A stretch of DNA of 50,605 nucleotides from Bacteroidales bacterium 52_46 (lineage in GTDB: Bacteria; Bacteroidota; Bacteroidia; Bacteroidales; Muribaculaceae), in the NCBI GenBank assembly GCA_001915385.1, contig MNQK01000010.1, positions 1 to 50,605 on the forward strand. The letters run 5' to 3'. The stretch's first letter is position 1, and every line of letters begins with the position of its first letter. The notes beneath the pieces are model-generated. The model did no database searches and had not been told where the DNA came from. It saw only the letters and a list, made by a program, of their open reading frames with translations. Position numbers and translations under genes: made by a program. Positions 24,487 to 33,289 of the stretch are shown here, one piece after another.

Positions 24487-26097
24487 ATCAAGACCCTTAC
24501 ATTGGGCGATAAAGTAACATATGTGGCCGCCAATGCGTTCTCCGACTGCTCCGGCCTGACATCGGTCGTATTCGGCAACTCCTTAAAAAGCATCGGATCT
24601 TACGCTTTCCTTTCATGCACAAGTTTGACATCGGTCGAGATTCCTAACTCCGTGAAAACTGTCGCAGGCAGAGCTTTCTACCACTGCTTCGGCCTGACAT
24701 CTGTTAAGGTTGCAGACGGTGAAAGTGTAATTAATTTTGGTGCATATGCTTTTGATCTTTGCCCTATTGAGGACCTTTATCTTGGCCGCAATTGGACTCA
24801 TGACTTTAAAACAGCACTTTCCTCAGGAATCAAGACCCTTACATTGGGCGATAAAGTAACAGCTTTGCCTAACTATGCTTTCTACGGTTGCTCCGTCCTG
24901 GCATCGGTCGAGATTCCCAATTCCGTGACAAGCATCGGAACCGAGGCTTTCTCAAAATGCACCGGCCTGAAATCCTTTAAGGTCGCAGACGGTGAAAGTG
25001 TAATTAGTTTTGGAAAGAATGTTTTGGCTTCTTGTCCTGTTGAGGACCTTTATCTCGGACGCAATTGGACTTATGCCGGAAGTGGCGCAATTTCCACAGG
25101 AATCCAGACCCTTACTTTGGGCGATAAAGTAACAGCTTTGCCTGACTATGCTTTCTTAGACTGCGCCGGCCTGACATCGGTCGAGATTCCCAACTCCGTG
25201 ACAAGCATTGGCGCCTCGGCTTTCTCCGAATGCTCCGGCCTGACATCGGTCGAGATTCCCAATTCTATCACCTCAATTGTCCCCTTTACCTTCCACATGT
25301 GTTCGGGTCTGACGGAAGTGATTATTCCTCCTTCTGTAGAGACCATTGGCTTCTATGCTTTCGCCGAAAACACAAAGCTAAGCTCCATCATCATGGGCCA
25401 CAATGTGAAGACAATCGGCGATAAGGCTTTCGACAACTGTCCGGCACAGACCGTGTGCATCACGGCACAGACTCCTCCCACCGTCTCCGAGAACACTTTC
25501 AGCAATTATACCGGCACATTAAAAGTGCAGGGAGAGGCGGCCAAAGAATCATACCTCTCCGCCGATTATTGGAAACAGTTTGAGAATAGTGATTTGTTGG
25601 TCGAACCTACACGATTTGAAATCGAAGGAGGTACAAATATCAACGGCAAGCCCGGCGACACAATACAATTAACCGCCACGCTCTATCCGAGCTATGTCAC
25701 GCTGCCGCAGGTGTTCTGGCGGTCCACCAACCCCGACATCGCCACAGTAGACCATAACGGCTTGGTGACAATTCACGCCGATCTCAGTGACATAATGGCA
25801 ATGGCCGAGGGTGACGAGGGAGAAACGCCCACCCAATCCTGCAAGATCATCGCCGAATCGCTCTACGCCAACGGCCCCACAGCAGAGTTTACAATCAACG
25901 AAAACGTAACGGGCGTGGAGGAAGTCATCGCCGACGTTATCGATTTCAGCCGCCCTGTACAGGTCTACACCCTTCAGGGCATGATGGTGGGCGACAGTGT
26001 GGAGAACCTCTCCGCCGGCATCTACATCGTCCGCCAAGGTAAGAACGCAAAGAAGATCGCGGTGAAGTAATCCTCCGTTCATCATCAATCGCTAACT

Positions 26098-26140
26098 CAA
26101 AAGAGCTTCGGCACCACTACGTGGGTCGAGGCTCTTTTTT
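26098..26140 (+). terminator. Terminator after the BspA-like gene
   Basis: A stem of AAAGAGC(T/C)TCG with GGGTCGAGGCTCTTT (26099-26138) ends in a run of six T residues. It lies about 30 bases after the stop codon. Confidence 0.8.
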
Positions 26141-26200
26141 CGCTTCACATGACTGCAAATTATTTGCAGTACGACTCACTTTATGTCGTACGCTTTTTTA

Positions 26201-26361
26201 GAGCTTGTCTAAATTTATATGATGCAGATTTTGAGAGGTATTGTCAGATGGATTTTTGCTTGCAAAGAGCGAGCGTAGCCGTAGCTACGTGACTGAAGAG
26301 CGAGTAAAAAGACAATGGCAAGACCCTCAAAAGCAAAGTGATATAAATTTTAGACAAGCTC
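26201..26361. mobile_element. 161-bp foldback (MITE-like) element, copy 1
   Basis: The element begins GAGCTTGTCTAAATTTATAT and ends with the inverted match ATATAAATTTTAGACAAGCTC. Inner segments are also mutually complementary (TTTTGAG/CTCAAAA, ATTGTC/GACAAT, CGTAGC/GCTACG), so the whole unit can fold into one long hairpin. TTA flanks it on both sides, as expected for a 3-base target duplication. A copy of equal length is at 41113-41273. The end sequence TTAGACAAGCTC is repeated again directly to the right (26362-26373). It has no transposase. Confidence 0.75.
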
Positions 26362-26421
26362 TTAGACAAGCTCTTAGACAACTTTTGTTGTTGAAAGACA
26401 TGTATATCATGGAAAAATGAT

Positions 26422-26429
26422 TAACTTTG
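26422..26429 (+). promoter_or_regulatory. -7 box of guaA
   Basis: TAACTTTG, a full TAnnTTTG match, lies 25 bases before the guaA ATG. No good -33 TTTG is seen at 19-21 bases. Confidence 0.45.
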
Positions 26430-26454
26430 CGGTAAATTTTTCAACTACACATTA

Positions 26455-27978
26455 ATGCAGGAAAAAATCATTATTCTCGATTTCGGTTCGCAGACCACGC
26501 AGCTTATCGGACGGCGTGTACGCGAACTTAACATGTACTGCGAGATTGTTCCCTACAACAAGTTTCCCCACGACGACCCGTCGGTAATCGGTGTGATTCT
26601 CTCCGGTTCGCCTTTCTCGGTTTATGATGAAAAGGCGTTCAAGGCCGACCTGTCGGAGATACGCGGACGATTGCCTATCCTCGGCATCTGTTACGGGGCG
26701 CAGTTTATCGCCTATACCAATGGCGGAACCGTAGAGCCGGCTCCATCACGCGAGTATGGCCGGGCAATTCTCGCCAAAGTTGACGAATGCTCTTCCCTCA
26801 TGAAAGGCATAGAGGCGGGTTCGACAGTATGGATGAGCCACGGCGACACAATCACGTCGCTTCCGGCAGGATTCACGCCCATCGCTTCGACCGACAAAGT
26901 AGCTATCGCGGCATATCAGTCGGACAGCGAGCCGATATGGGGCGTGCAGTTCCATCCCGAGGTATACCATACTCAGGACGGCACTATGCTGCTCAAGAAT
27001 TTTGTCGTCGACATCTGCGGCGGCAAGCAGGACTGGAGCGCGGCATCGTTCATCGAATCGACAGTAAAAGAGTTGCGTCAGCAACTCGGCGACGACAAGG
27101 TCGTGCTCGGACTCAGCGGCGGCGTTGACTCGTCGGTGGCGGCAGTGCTTCTCAACAAGGCCATCGGCAGCAATCTTACCTGTATCTTCGTTGACCACGG
27201 CATGCTCCGCAAGAACGAGTTTGTCGATGTGCTCAATGATTATAAGTGCCTTGGCCTCAATGTTATCGGTGTAGATGCCTCAAAAAAATTCTTCAGCGAA
27301 CTTGCAGGCGTCACCGAGCCGGAGCGCAAACGTAAAATCATCGGCAAAGGCTTTATCGACGTATTCGACGAAGAAGCTCATAAGATAAAGGATGTGAAAT
27401 GGCTTGCACAGGGTACTATCTATCCCGACTGCATCGAGAGCCTTTCAATCACCGGCACCACCATCAAGAGCCACCATAATGTAGGCGGTCTGCCCGAGAA
27501 GATGAACCTCAAATTGTGCGAGCCGCTCCGTCTCCTCTTCAAGGACGAAGTACGCGCCGTGGGCCGTGAACTCGGCATGCCCGACCATCTCATCAAGCGT
27601 CACCCGTTCCCTGGCCCCGGGCTGGCAGTGCGTATCCTCGGCGACATCACTCCCGAGAAGGTAGCCGTGCTTCAGGAAGCCGACCATATCTTCATTCAGG
27701 GTCTGCGTGACTGGGGGCTTTACGACAAGGTATGGCAGGCAGGCGTAATCCTCCTTCCCGTGCAGAGCGTGGGCGTGATGGGCGACGAACGCACCTACGA
27801 ACGTGCCGTAGCACTCCGTGCCGTGACCTCGACCGACGCCATGACAGCCGACTGGGCTCACCTCCCTTACGATTTCATGGCCAAAGTCTCCAACGACATA
27901 ATCAACCACGTGCGCGGAGTCAACCGCGTATGCTACGACATATCCTCCAAGCCACCGGCCACAATCGAGTGGGAATAA
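26455..27978 (+). CDS. guaA: GMP synthase (glutamine-hydrolysing)
   Basis: 507 residues. The N-terminal class I glutamine amidotransferase domain has Cys79 (LGICYGAQF), His167 and Glu169 (FHPEV) as the triad. The ATP-pyrophosphatase domain has the PP-loop SGGVDSS at residues 221-227. The C-terminal dimerisation domain has GKGFIDVFDEEA, KSHHNVGGLPE and the terminal KPPATIEWE. It converts XMP to GMP. It stands alone with a terminator at 28014-28058. Confidence 0.97.
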   Translation: MQEKIIILDFGSQTTQLIGRRVRELNMYCEIVPYNKFPHDDPSVIGVILSGSPFSVYDEKAFKADLSEIRGRLPILGICYGAQFIAYTNGGTVEPAPSREYGRAILAKVDECSSLMKGIEAGSTVWMSHGDTITSLPAGFTPIASTDKVAIAAYQSDSEPIWGVQFHPEVYHTQDGTMLLKNFVVDICGGKQDWSAASFIESTVKELRQQLGDDKVVLGLSGGVDSSVAAVLLNKAIGSNLTCIFVDHGMLRKNEFVDVLNDYKCLGLNVIGVDASKKFFSELAGVTEPERKRKIIGKGFIDVFDEEAHKIKDVKWLAQGTIYPDCIESLSITGTTIKSHHNVGGLPEKMNLKLCEPLRLLFKDEVRAVGRELGMPDHLIKRHPFPGPGLAVRILGDITPEKVAVLQEADHIFIQGLRDWGLYDKVWQAGVILLPVQSVGVMGDERTYERAVALRAVTSTDAMTADWAHLPYDFMAKVSNDIINHVRGVNRVCYDISSKPPATIEWE

Positions 27979-28013
27979 AGCCGCACATCGCACATTTTAT
28001 AGATAATTGTTAT

Positions 28014-28058
28014 ACAGCCGTTCAAGTCGAATATAAAGATCTTAAACGGCTGTTATTA
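28014..28058 (+). terminator. Terminator of guaA
   Basis: A 9-bp stem, ACAGCCGTT (28014-28022) with AACGGCTGT (28045-28053), has a 22-base loop and is followed by TATTAAT. It separates guaA from the restriction-modification genes. Confidence 0.65.
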
Positions 28059-28097
28059 ATATAATTGCGTAATAAAGAAAACTAATCGTACCCTAAA

Positions 28098-28129
28098 ATT
28101 GCACCCCAAAAATTTTTTGATTAATTTTG
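28098..28129 (+). promoter_or_regulatory. Probable promoter of the restriction-modification genes
   Basis: ATTG at 28098-28101 (three of four -33 bases), a 20-base spacer, then TAATTTTG at 28122-28129 (full -7 match). Transcription would start near 28136, 13 bases before the endonuclease ATG. Confidence 0.55.
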
Positions 28130-28148
28130 TAAAATAAAATTTTGTATA

Positions 28149-28982
28149 ATGGCAAAGAAGGACCAATCTAAGAGACTAACACAGCAACATAAAATCTCTC
28201 ATGGTGTTGTTGGTATATTTGGGGATGAAGCAAAACTGCACGACTTAACAGTCGGTCAGGTATCGCATTTGGTTCTAAAGCAGTTGGAGTCCGATTTTCC
28301 CACTTTATCATTCAGATATAGAGACAGTATTCGCAAGGAAGAAATTAATATAGCTCTTCAGAAAATTGATAAAGAGTTAGGCCAAACTTTATTTGTGTCC
28401 AACTCCAGCATTATTCCAGATGGTGGAATAATCGAAGTAAAAGATGACAATGGGGAATGGCGCGTCATTTTGGTTTCAGAAGCTAAACATCAAGGAAAAG
28501 ATATTGAAAACATTTTGGCCGGTAAATTAGTCGGAAAGAATAATAACCAAGATTTAATGGCCGCAGGAAATGCTATTGAAAGATCTCACAAAAACATTTC
28601 GGAAATAGCTAATTTTATGTTAGGCGAATCTCACTTCCCATATGTGCTTTTTCTTGAAGGCTCCAATTTTCTAACGGAAACAATCCGGATTACCCGCCCC
28701 GATGGTCGAGTAGTAGTTCTTGAATATAATTCCGGTATGCTTAATAGATTAGACCGTCTTACAGCTGCAAATTATGGATTGCCTATAAATACAAATCTAT
28801 GTAAAAATAGATTCGTTCACCACAAAGATAAAACAATAATGCTTCAAGCGGCCTCTATTTATACTCAAGGTAATGGAGAACTATGGGCAACTGAACAGAT
28901 GTTTAATATTATGTTAGAAATTGCCATGACATCCATACAAGTTATATATAGCGATTTGTTCTATCAGATTCAGAATAAATAA
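28149..28982 (+). CDS. Type II restriction endonuclease, EcoRI homologue
   Basis: 277 residues, exactly the length of EcoRI, and recognisably homologous along the whole chain (RLTQQHKISHGVVGIFGD at the start; LFVSNSSIIPDGGIIEVKDD in the core). The PD-(D/E)xK centre sits at the EcoRI positions: Pro90, Asp91, Glu111, Ala112, Lys113. The recognition segment MAAGNAIERSHKN (Met137, Asn141, Glu144, Arg145) and Arg200 are also unchanged, so the target is expected to be GAATTC, cut G/AATTC. The gene is AT-rich compared with the flanks, indicating horizontal gain. The matching methyltransferase follows after 13 bases. Confidence 0.95.
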   Translation: MAKKDQSKRLTQQHKISHGVVGIFGDEAKLHDLTVGQVSHLVLKQLESDFPTLSFRYRDSIRKEEINIALQKIDKELGQTLFVSNSSIIPDGGIIEVKDDNGEWRVILVSEAKHQGKDIENILAGKLVGKNNNQDLMAAGNAIERSHKNISEIANFMLGESHFPYVLFLEGSNFLTETIRITRPDGRVVVLEYNSGMLNRLDRLTAANYGLPINTNLCKNRFVHHKDKTIMLQAASIYTQGNGELWATEQMFNIMLEIAMTSIQVIYSDLFYQIQNK

Positions 28983-28995
28983 TTTTTCTGTGTTT

Positions 28996-30003
28996 ATGGC
29001 GCGAAAAGCAACTAATAATACTTTGCATAAGGCTAAGAGTTCTAAAAGTGATGAGTTCTACACACTGCTTGAAGATATTGAACGAGAACTGACTTTTTAT
29101 AAAGACTGTTTTCGCAATAAAACAGTATATTGCAATTGTGACAATCCCAAAGAAAGTAATTTCTTCAAATATTTCTTCACAAACTTTGAATCTTTGGGAC
29201 TAAAGAAACTTATTTCTTCGTACTATGTGCCCAATACGCAAAACCTTTTTAACGAATCTGACATTGAACATGGTGGATATATAGAATGTACTATAGAGGA
29301 TATTCATACTGATCCTGCAGCGTTACAATGTAAGCAGTTTGCAGGCGATGGCGATTTTAGAAGTCAAGAATGTGTATCATTGATGAAGCAGGCTGATATA
29401 ATTGTAACTAATCCACCATTCTCCCTCTTTAGAGAGCATATTTCTCAAATAATTAGATATAAAAAGAACTTTCTTGTCATAGGTAACATAAATGCTATCA
29501 CATATCAAGAAGTCTTTCATTTAATCCAATCAAATAAGGTTTGGTTGGGAATTCATCTTGGAAGAGGAATCTCGGGATTTAAGGTGCCTGAACATTATGA
29601 AATGTACGGAACCGAGACACATATTGCAAGTAATGGAGATCGAATCATTGCCCCAAACAATTGTCTTTGGCTCACAAACTTAGATATTCAAGCCAGACAC
29701 AATCTTCTAAAATTAACAAAAGTATATAAGGGTAATGAAGATTTGTATCCAAAATTTGATAATTTCAATGGTATTAATGTAAATAGGACACAAGATATAC
29801 CTATGGATTATGAAGGAGCCATAGGAGTACCTATTACTTTTCTGCATAAATATAATCCAGCACAATTTGAAATTATTCAGTTTAGAAAAGGGATTGATGG
29901 CAAGGATCTTTCTGTTAACGGTAAATGCCCTTATTTTAGAATTTTAATAAAAAATAAGCAGCCGATTAATGCATCCATCATAAGTCTATCCTTATTTGCC
30001 TAA
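28996..30003 (+). CDS. Adenine-N6 DNA methyltransferase, M.EcoRI homologue
   Basis: 335 residues from the ATG at 28996 (MARKATNNTLHKAKSSKSDEF); a GTG at 28990 is in frame but the ATG matches M.EcoRI. The catalytic motif IV NPPF is at residues 139-142, the same numbering as M.EcoRI, followed by FREHISQIIRYKKNFL. GDGDFRSQEC, GVHLGRG-like GIHLGRGISGF and SINGKCPYFRILIKNK-like motifs align with M.EcoRI. It should methylate the second adenine of GAATTC and protect the host. The last ten or so residues (after ILIKNK) differ from M.EcoRI and add length, next to the hairpin at 30017. The gene order R then M is that of the plasmid system. Confidence 0.94.
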   Translation: MARKATNNTLHKAKSSKSDEFYTLLEDIERELTFYKDCFRNKTVYCNCDNPKESNFFKYFFTNFESLGLKKLISSYYVPNTQNLFNESDIEHGGYIECTIEDIHTDPAALQCKQFAGDGDFRSQECVSLMKQADIIVTNPPFSLFREHISQIIRYKKNFLVIGNINAITYQEVFHLIQSNKVWLGIHLGRGISGFKVPEHYEMYGTETHIASNGDRIIAPNNCLWLTNLDIQARHNLLKLTKVYKGNEDLYPKFDNFNGINVNRTQDIPMDYEGAIGVPITFLHKYNPAQFEIIQFRKGIDGKDLSVNGKCPYFRILIKNKQPINASIISLSLFA

Positions 30004-30016
30004 ACAATTCAAAATT

Positions 30017-30075
30017 CCAGTCAGGATAAATAAAAAAAGCGGGAACTTCCCGCTTTTTTTATTTATCCTGACTGG
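30017..30075. terminator. Perfect 27-bp bidirectional hairpin
   Basis: Arms at 30017-30043 and 30049-30075 are fully complementary around the loop AACTT. The centre (GCGGG/CCCGC with flanking A and T runs) is a classical two-way terminator for the convergent methyltransferase and OmpA-like genes. The outer part of the right arm is the last six codons of the OmpA-like gene, so the left arm is an inverted copy of that gene's end. Confidence 0.9.
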
Positions 30076-30919
30076 GCGCTTTGTCTATGAGGTCCATGAA
30101 CTGGTCGAGGTTGGGGGTGATTATTATCTGGGTACGGCGGTTGAGCTGACGGCCTTCGGGTGTGGAGTTGGTAGCTATTGGGTTGTATTCTCCGCGTCCA
30201 CCGGCTGTGAGGCGTGACGGGTCGACGCCGAACTTATCCTGCAATACCTGTACTACCGAGGAGGCGCGCAAGGCGCTCAGGTCCCAGTTGTTGCGTATAT
30301 TGGTACGTGAGATAGGCACATTGTCGGTGTTGCCTTCAATCAGTACGTCATAGTCCTTGTAGTCCTTGATTATTTTGGCAATCTTGCTCAGTATGTCCAT
30401 CGCCTTGTCGCTTATCTGGTAGCTGCCCGAGCGGAACAGCATATTGTCGGCCAAGGAGATATAGACCACGCCTTTGAGCACCTTGACATCTACATCGCGG
30501 AGTTCCGACGATGAGAGCGAGCGCGTCAGATTGTTGGTCAGCACCATGTTGAGCGAGTCGCTTTTGCTCTTGGCTTCAATCAGCTGCTTGATGTATTTGT
30601 TGGATGCATTGATTTCGTCGACGAGCTTTGAGATATTGACATTCCCCTGCGAGTTGTTTGCCATGCTCTGGTTGAGGAGATTTTGCAGTTCGGCGTAATT
30701 CTTCTGCAGGTCCTCATTGCCCTTTCTGGCGTCGGCAAGCATTGCCTGGAGGCTTTTGCCGCCCGTCTGGCATTCGGTAAGCGCAAGCTGTGTGGTGTTG
30801 TATTCCGACTGCAGCGATTTATAGTCGGCATTGAGGGCCGCATATTTCTTTTTGCTGACACAACCGGTGGCTGCCAGTGCCACGATAGCCGTCATAAGAA
30901 TAATTGAACGTGTTTTCAT
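30059..30919 (-). CDS. OmpA family lipoprotein
   Basis: 286 residues with a lipobox (ALAATGC, Cys20). A long coiled coil covers about 25-125 (ALNADYKSLQSEYNTTQ...). A C-terminal OmpA domain (about 150-275) has the peptidoglycan-binding signature, EGNTDNVPIS with NNWDLSALRASSVV, and GRGEYNPIATNSTPEGRQLNRRTQI. It should tether the outer membrane to peptidoglycan. The stop and last codons lie in the arm of the 27-bp hairpin. Convergent with the methyltransferase gene. Confidence 0.92.
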   Translation of the reverse strand: MKTRSIILMTAIVALAATGCVSKKKYAALNADYKSLQSEYNTTQLALTECQTGGKSLQAMLADARKGNEDLQKNYAELQNLLNQSMANNSQGNVNISKLVDEINASNKYIKQLIEAKSKSDSLNMVLTNNLTRSLSSSELRDVDVKVLKGVVYISLADNMLFRSGSYQISDKAMDILSKIAKIIKDYKDYDVLIEGNTDNVPISRTNIRNNWDLSALRASSVVQVLQDKFGVDPSRLTAGGRGEYNPIATNSTPEGRQLNRRTQIIITPNLDQFMDLIDKAPSQDK

Positions 30920-31074
30920 AACTGTGCGTTTTTTAGTGATTATAAAACATATACATATAAAACGTATCAGGTTAAATTTTGGTTTAACTGCCGCGTGTAG
31001 GCAACTTTACCGCCGGCAAGTTGTTCCCAATTATACAGGAGGGAATATTTATCAGCATTCCTTATTTATGAGAG

Positions 31075-32466
31075 ATGGCATCATGGTCCACAATAAAGCG
31101 GCATATCCTCGCAGAGGCTTCGAAGGAGGCGGCCGGGGGACGTCGGCTTATGTCGGGAAAGAAATTTCTTATACTGCTTGCTGTGCTCGTGGGGCTGATA
31201 GTCGGCACGGGCGCCGAATTATTGCGCTTTTTTATCGGCACGCTGACATCCTGGACGTTCCGTCTGATGGATATTCTTGACGCCAACTGGCTGCTGCTTC
31301 TGTTCCCGGTAGTCGGCGTGCTGCTGTGCGGTATCTATTGCAGGTATGTTGTGAAAGACAATATGGAATTCGGCTGCCAGCGCATACGCGATGCTATTGA
31401 CCGGCGCGACTACCGTCTGCGCGGGCATATAGTCTACGCGCCGATAGTGTCGTGTGCGCTTACTCTCGGATTCGGAGGTTCGTCGGGTGCCGAGGGACCT
31501 ATCGCATACGCCGGTGCCGGTATCGGCAGTAATGTAGGTAAATTTTTCGGACTGTCATCAGGCATGCTGCGTATACTTGTGGGATGCGGGGCCGGAGCCG
31601 GTATCGCCGGTATCTTCAAGGCACCTGTCGGTGGGGCGCTGTTTGCGATTGAAGTGATCGGGGTGCAGTTCACCACCATCTCCGTGCTTGCGCTTGTGGC
31701 GTGTTGCATAGCGTCATGGTTTACTTCATATATGTTTTCGGGAATGACGCTCGATGTCCCCATGCATGTCGTGCATCAGTTTGACGGACATCTGATTCCT
31801 ATGGTGCTTGTGCTCGGTGTGTTCTGCGGACTTTATTCGGTATATTACACCGGCATGATGAACAGAAGCGAGAGTTTTATTGAAAAAGTCCGCAATCCAT
31901 GGCTGCAGAATATCGTGTCTGGACTGCTGATTGGCGTTGGGTTGCTGATGTTTCCGGCCCTATACGGTGAGGGATACGGTGTTCTTGGCGGAATCATCAA
32001 CGGCCACGACGGCGCACTGTTCAGCCGGTCGTTGTTTGCTGACGTAGGCAGCGAATGGACCGTGATACTGTTTGCCGGAGGCATACTCCTTATCAAATCG
32101 ATAGTGTGCGCGCTTACCAATGCCGGCGGCGGTGTCGGCGGTGATTTCGCTCCGACCCTGTTTGCCGGATGTATGGCCGGACTGTTTTTTGCGGCGCTGT
32201 GCAACATTGCAGCCGGCATGACACTGCCGGTGGCCGATTTCGCGTTTTTCGGCATGGCGGGAGTGATGGCGGGTGCCATTCAGGCGCCGCTAATGGCGAT
32301 GTTCCTCACTGTGGAGATGACCGGTGATTTCGGCATGTTCCTTCCGCTTATGCTTACCGCGCTTGTGGCGTATGCGACTGTAAGGTTCCTTACGCGCCGA
32401 CCCGGAGTGCAGCTCCGGCCTTCATGGATACACAGGGGGTTCGACCGGCTGGTATCGCGTTTTTGA
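31075..32466 (+). CDS. ClC-type chloride channel/transporter
   Basis: 463 residues with about ten hydrophobic segments and no CBS domain. The gating glutamate is Glu140 in GSSGAEGPIAYAGAGIGS, and the ion-pathway motif GIFKAPVGGALFAIEV is conserved. At the position of the proton glutamate (Glu203 of E. coli ClcA) this protein has Val194 after Glu193, as in eukaryotic ClC channels. It may therefore be a passive anion pathway rather than a 2Cl-/H+ exchanger. Single gene on plus after a divergent OmpA-like gene. Confidence 0.88.
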   Translation: MASWSTIKRHILAEASKEAAGGRRLMSGKKFLILLAVLVGLIVGTGAELLRFFIGTLTSWTFRLMDILDANWLLLLFPVVGVLLCGIYCRYVVKDNMEFGCQRIRDAIDRRDYRLRGHIVYAPIVSCALTLGFGGSSGAEGPIAYAGAGIGSNVGKFFGLSSGMLRILVGCGAGAGIAGIFKAPVGGALFAIEVIGVQFTTISVLALVACCIASWFTSYMFSGMTLDVPMHVVHQFDGHLIPMVLVLGVFCGLYSVYYTGMMNRSESFIEKVRNPWLQNIVSGLLIGVGLLMFPALYGEGYGVLGGIINGHDGALFSRSLFADVGSEWTVILFAGGILLIKSIVCALTNAGGGVGGDFAPTLFAGCMAGLFFAALCNIAAGMTLPVADFAFFGMAGVMAGAIQAPLMAMFLTVEMTGDFGMFLPLMLTALVAYATVRFLTRRPGVQLRPSWIHRGFDRLVSRF

Positions 32467-32583
32467 TTAGGAGGGTGTCGCGTCAGATTAACATTTATTA
32501 TCAAAATATTTTACAAAAATAATTATTGAAAATAGCGCGAAATTCGCAATAAATAATTACTTTTGTGAAAATTTGGAATAAGA

Positions 32584-32877
32584 ATGTCCGTTAACTTTGA
32601 GCAACGCCTTAACGAAATCAATGCCAAGACGCGCATGCTGACACAGCGTTACCGATACGTGGTAATGCAGAGGGACGAAGCTCTTGAACGACTTTCACAG
32701 GCCAACGGCGAGCTTGCCGCTGCGCGCACGCGCATCGAGGAGCTTACACGACAAGTCGAGTATCTCCGCATGGCATCGGCTATTGAGGCTGTTGACGGCG
32801 ATATTGAGCAAAGCCGGAAATTCTTGTCCGAGTTAGTGTGGGAAATCGATAAATGTATCAGTCAGTTGAGTGAGTGA
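32584..32877 (+). CDS. Small coiled-coil protein upstream of zapA
   Basis: 97 residues, no signal peptide. A continuous heptad pattern runs from about residue 5 to 70 (RLNEINAKTRMLTQRY, then ELAAARTRIEELTRQVEYLR). It precedes zapA with 70 bases between, an arrangement seen in other Bacteroidetes; a role with ZapA in division is an inference from position and shape, comparable to ZapB-like coiled coils. A -7 like TACTTTTG box lies just upstream (32559-32566). Confidence 0.75.
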   Translation: MSVNFEQRLNEINAKTRMLTQRYRYVVMQRDEALERLSQANGELAAARTRIEELTRQVEYLRMASAIEAVDGDIEQSRKFLSELVWEIDKCISQLSE

Positions 32878-32947
32878 ACCGGTTTCGGCTTAGCTTGCAA
32901 CCGAGCATAACCATTGACATCGACAATTCAATTAACTGATTGCTGCA

Positions 32948-33289
32948 ATGAAAGATAAACTGAATATCACAATACGCATAGCCGAATTGCCCCCTTTTGC
33001 CTTGCAGATCGACCGCAAGGAGGAGGAGATGATCAGGAATGCTGAATATAATGTGAACAAGTTGTGGCGCACATGGCGGCAGCGCTTTACCGATAAATCT
33101 TCTACCGAAGTGCTCGGAATGGTGGCTTTCCAGTTCGCCAAACTGTTTACCGTGCTCAACAGGCAGGCCGATGAAACAGTGGCCGTGCTTGACCGGTTCG
33201 AACGTCAGCTCGACAGTCTGCTGCTCGATATTGACGCTTTAGGCTCCGGCGGCAGTATGCCTCCGTCTGATGCGGATAAACGGCCCTGA
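32948..33289 (+). CDS. zapA: Cell division protein ZapA
   Basis: 113 residues. The N-terminal beta strand segment KLNITIRIAELPPFALQIDRKEEEMIRNAEY is followed by a helical region with AFQFAKLFTVLNRQADE and a long C-terminal coiled coil, the ZapA pattern. ZapA bundles FtsZ filaments at the Z-ring. It lies between a coiled-coil gene and rny. Confidence 0.82.
   Translation: MKDKLNITIRIAELPPFALQIDRKEEEMIRNAEYNVNKLWRTWRQRFTDKSSTEVLGMVAFQFAKLFTVLNRQADETVAVLDRFERQLDSLLLDIDALGSGGSMPPSDADKRP

Larger units (their letters stand above)
23417..26070 (+). pseudogene. BspA-like leucine-rich-repeat surface protein, frameshifted
   Basis: A signal peptide (MKKFLLFMLGALMALPGIA) starts a protein of BspA-type repeats (Treponema-pallidum-like LRRs: GLTSVTIPGSVSSIGNSAF and similar). 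A larger internal unit with EDLYLGRNWTY and IKTLTLGDKVTALP recurs about four times. The end holds a Big_2-like Ig domain (PGDTIQLTATLYPSYVTLPQ) and a T9SS type A-like sorting tail (VYTLQGMMVG, then SAGIYIVRQGKNAKKIAVK). Reading starts in one frame and stops at 24517; the remainder continues from about 24428 to 26070 in another. A 59-base tandem duplication at 24369-24486 causes the break; removing one copy gives a continuous 864-residue protein. It is therefore a recently disrupted, possibly reversible gene or an assembly error. Surface adhesion is the usual role of such proteins. Confidence 0.88.
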
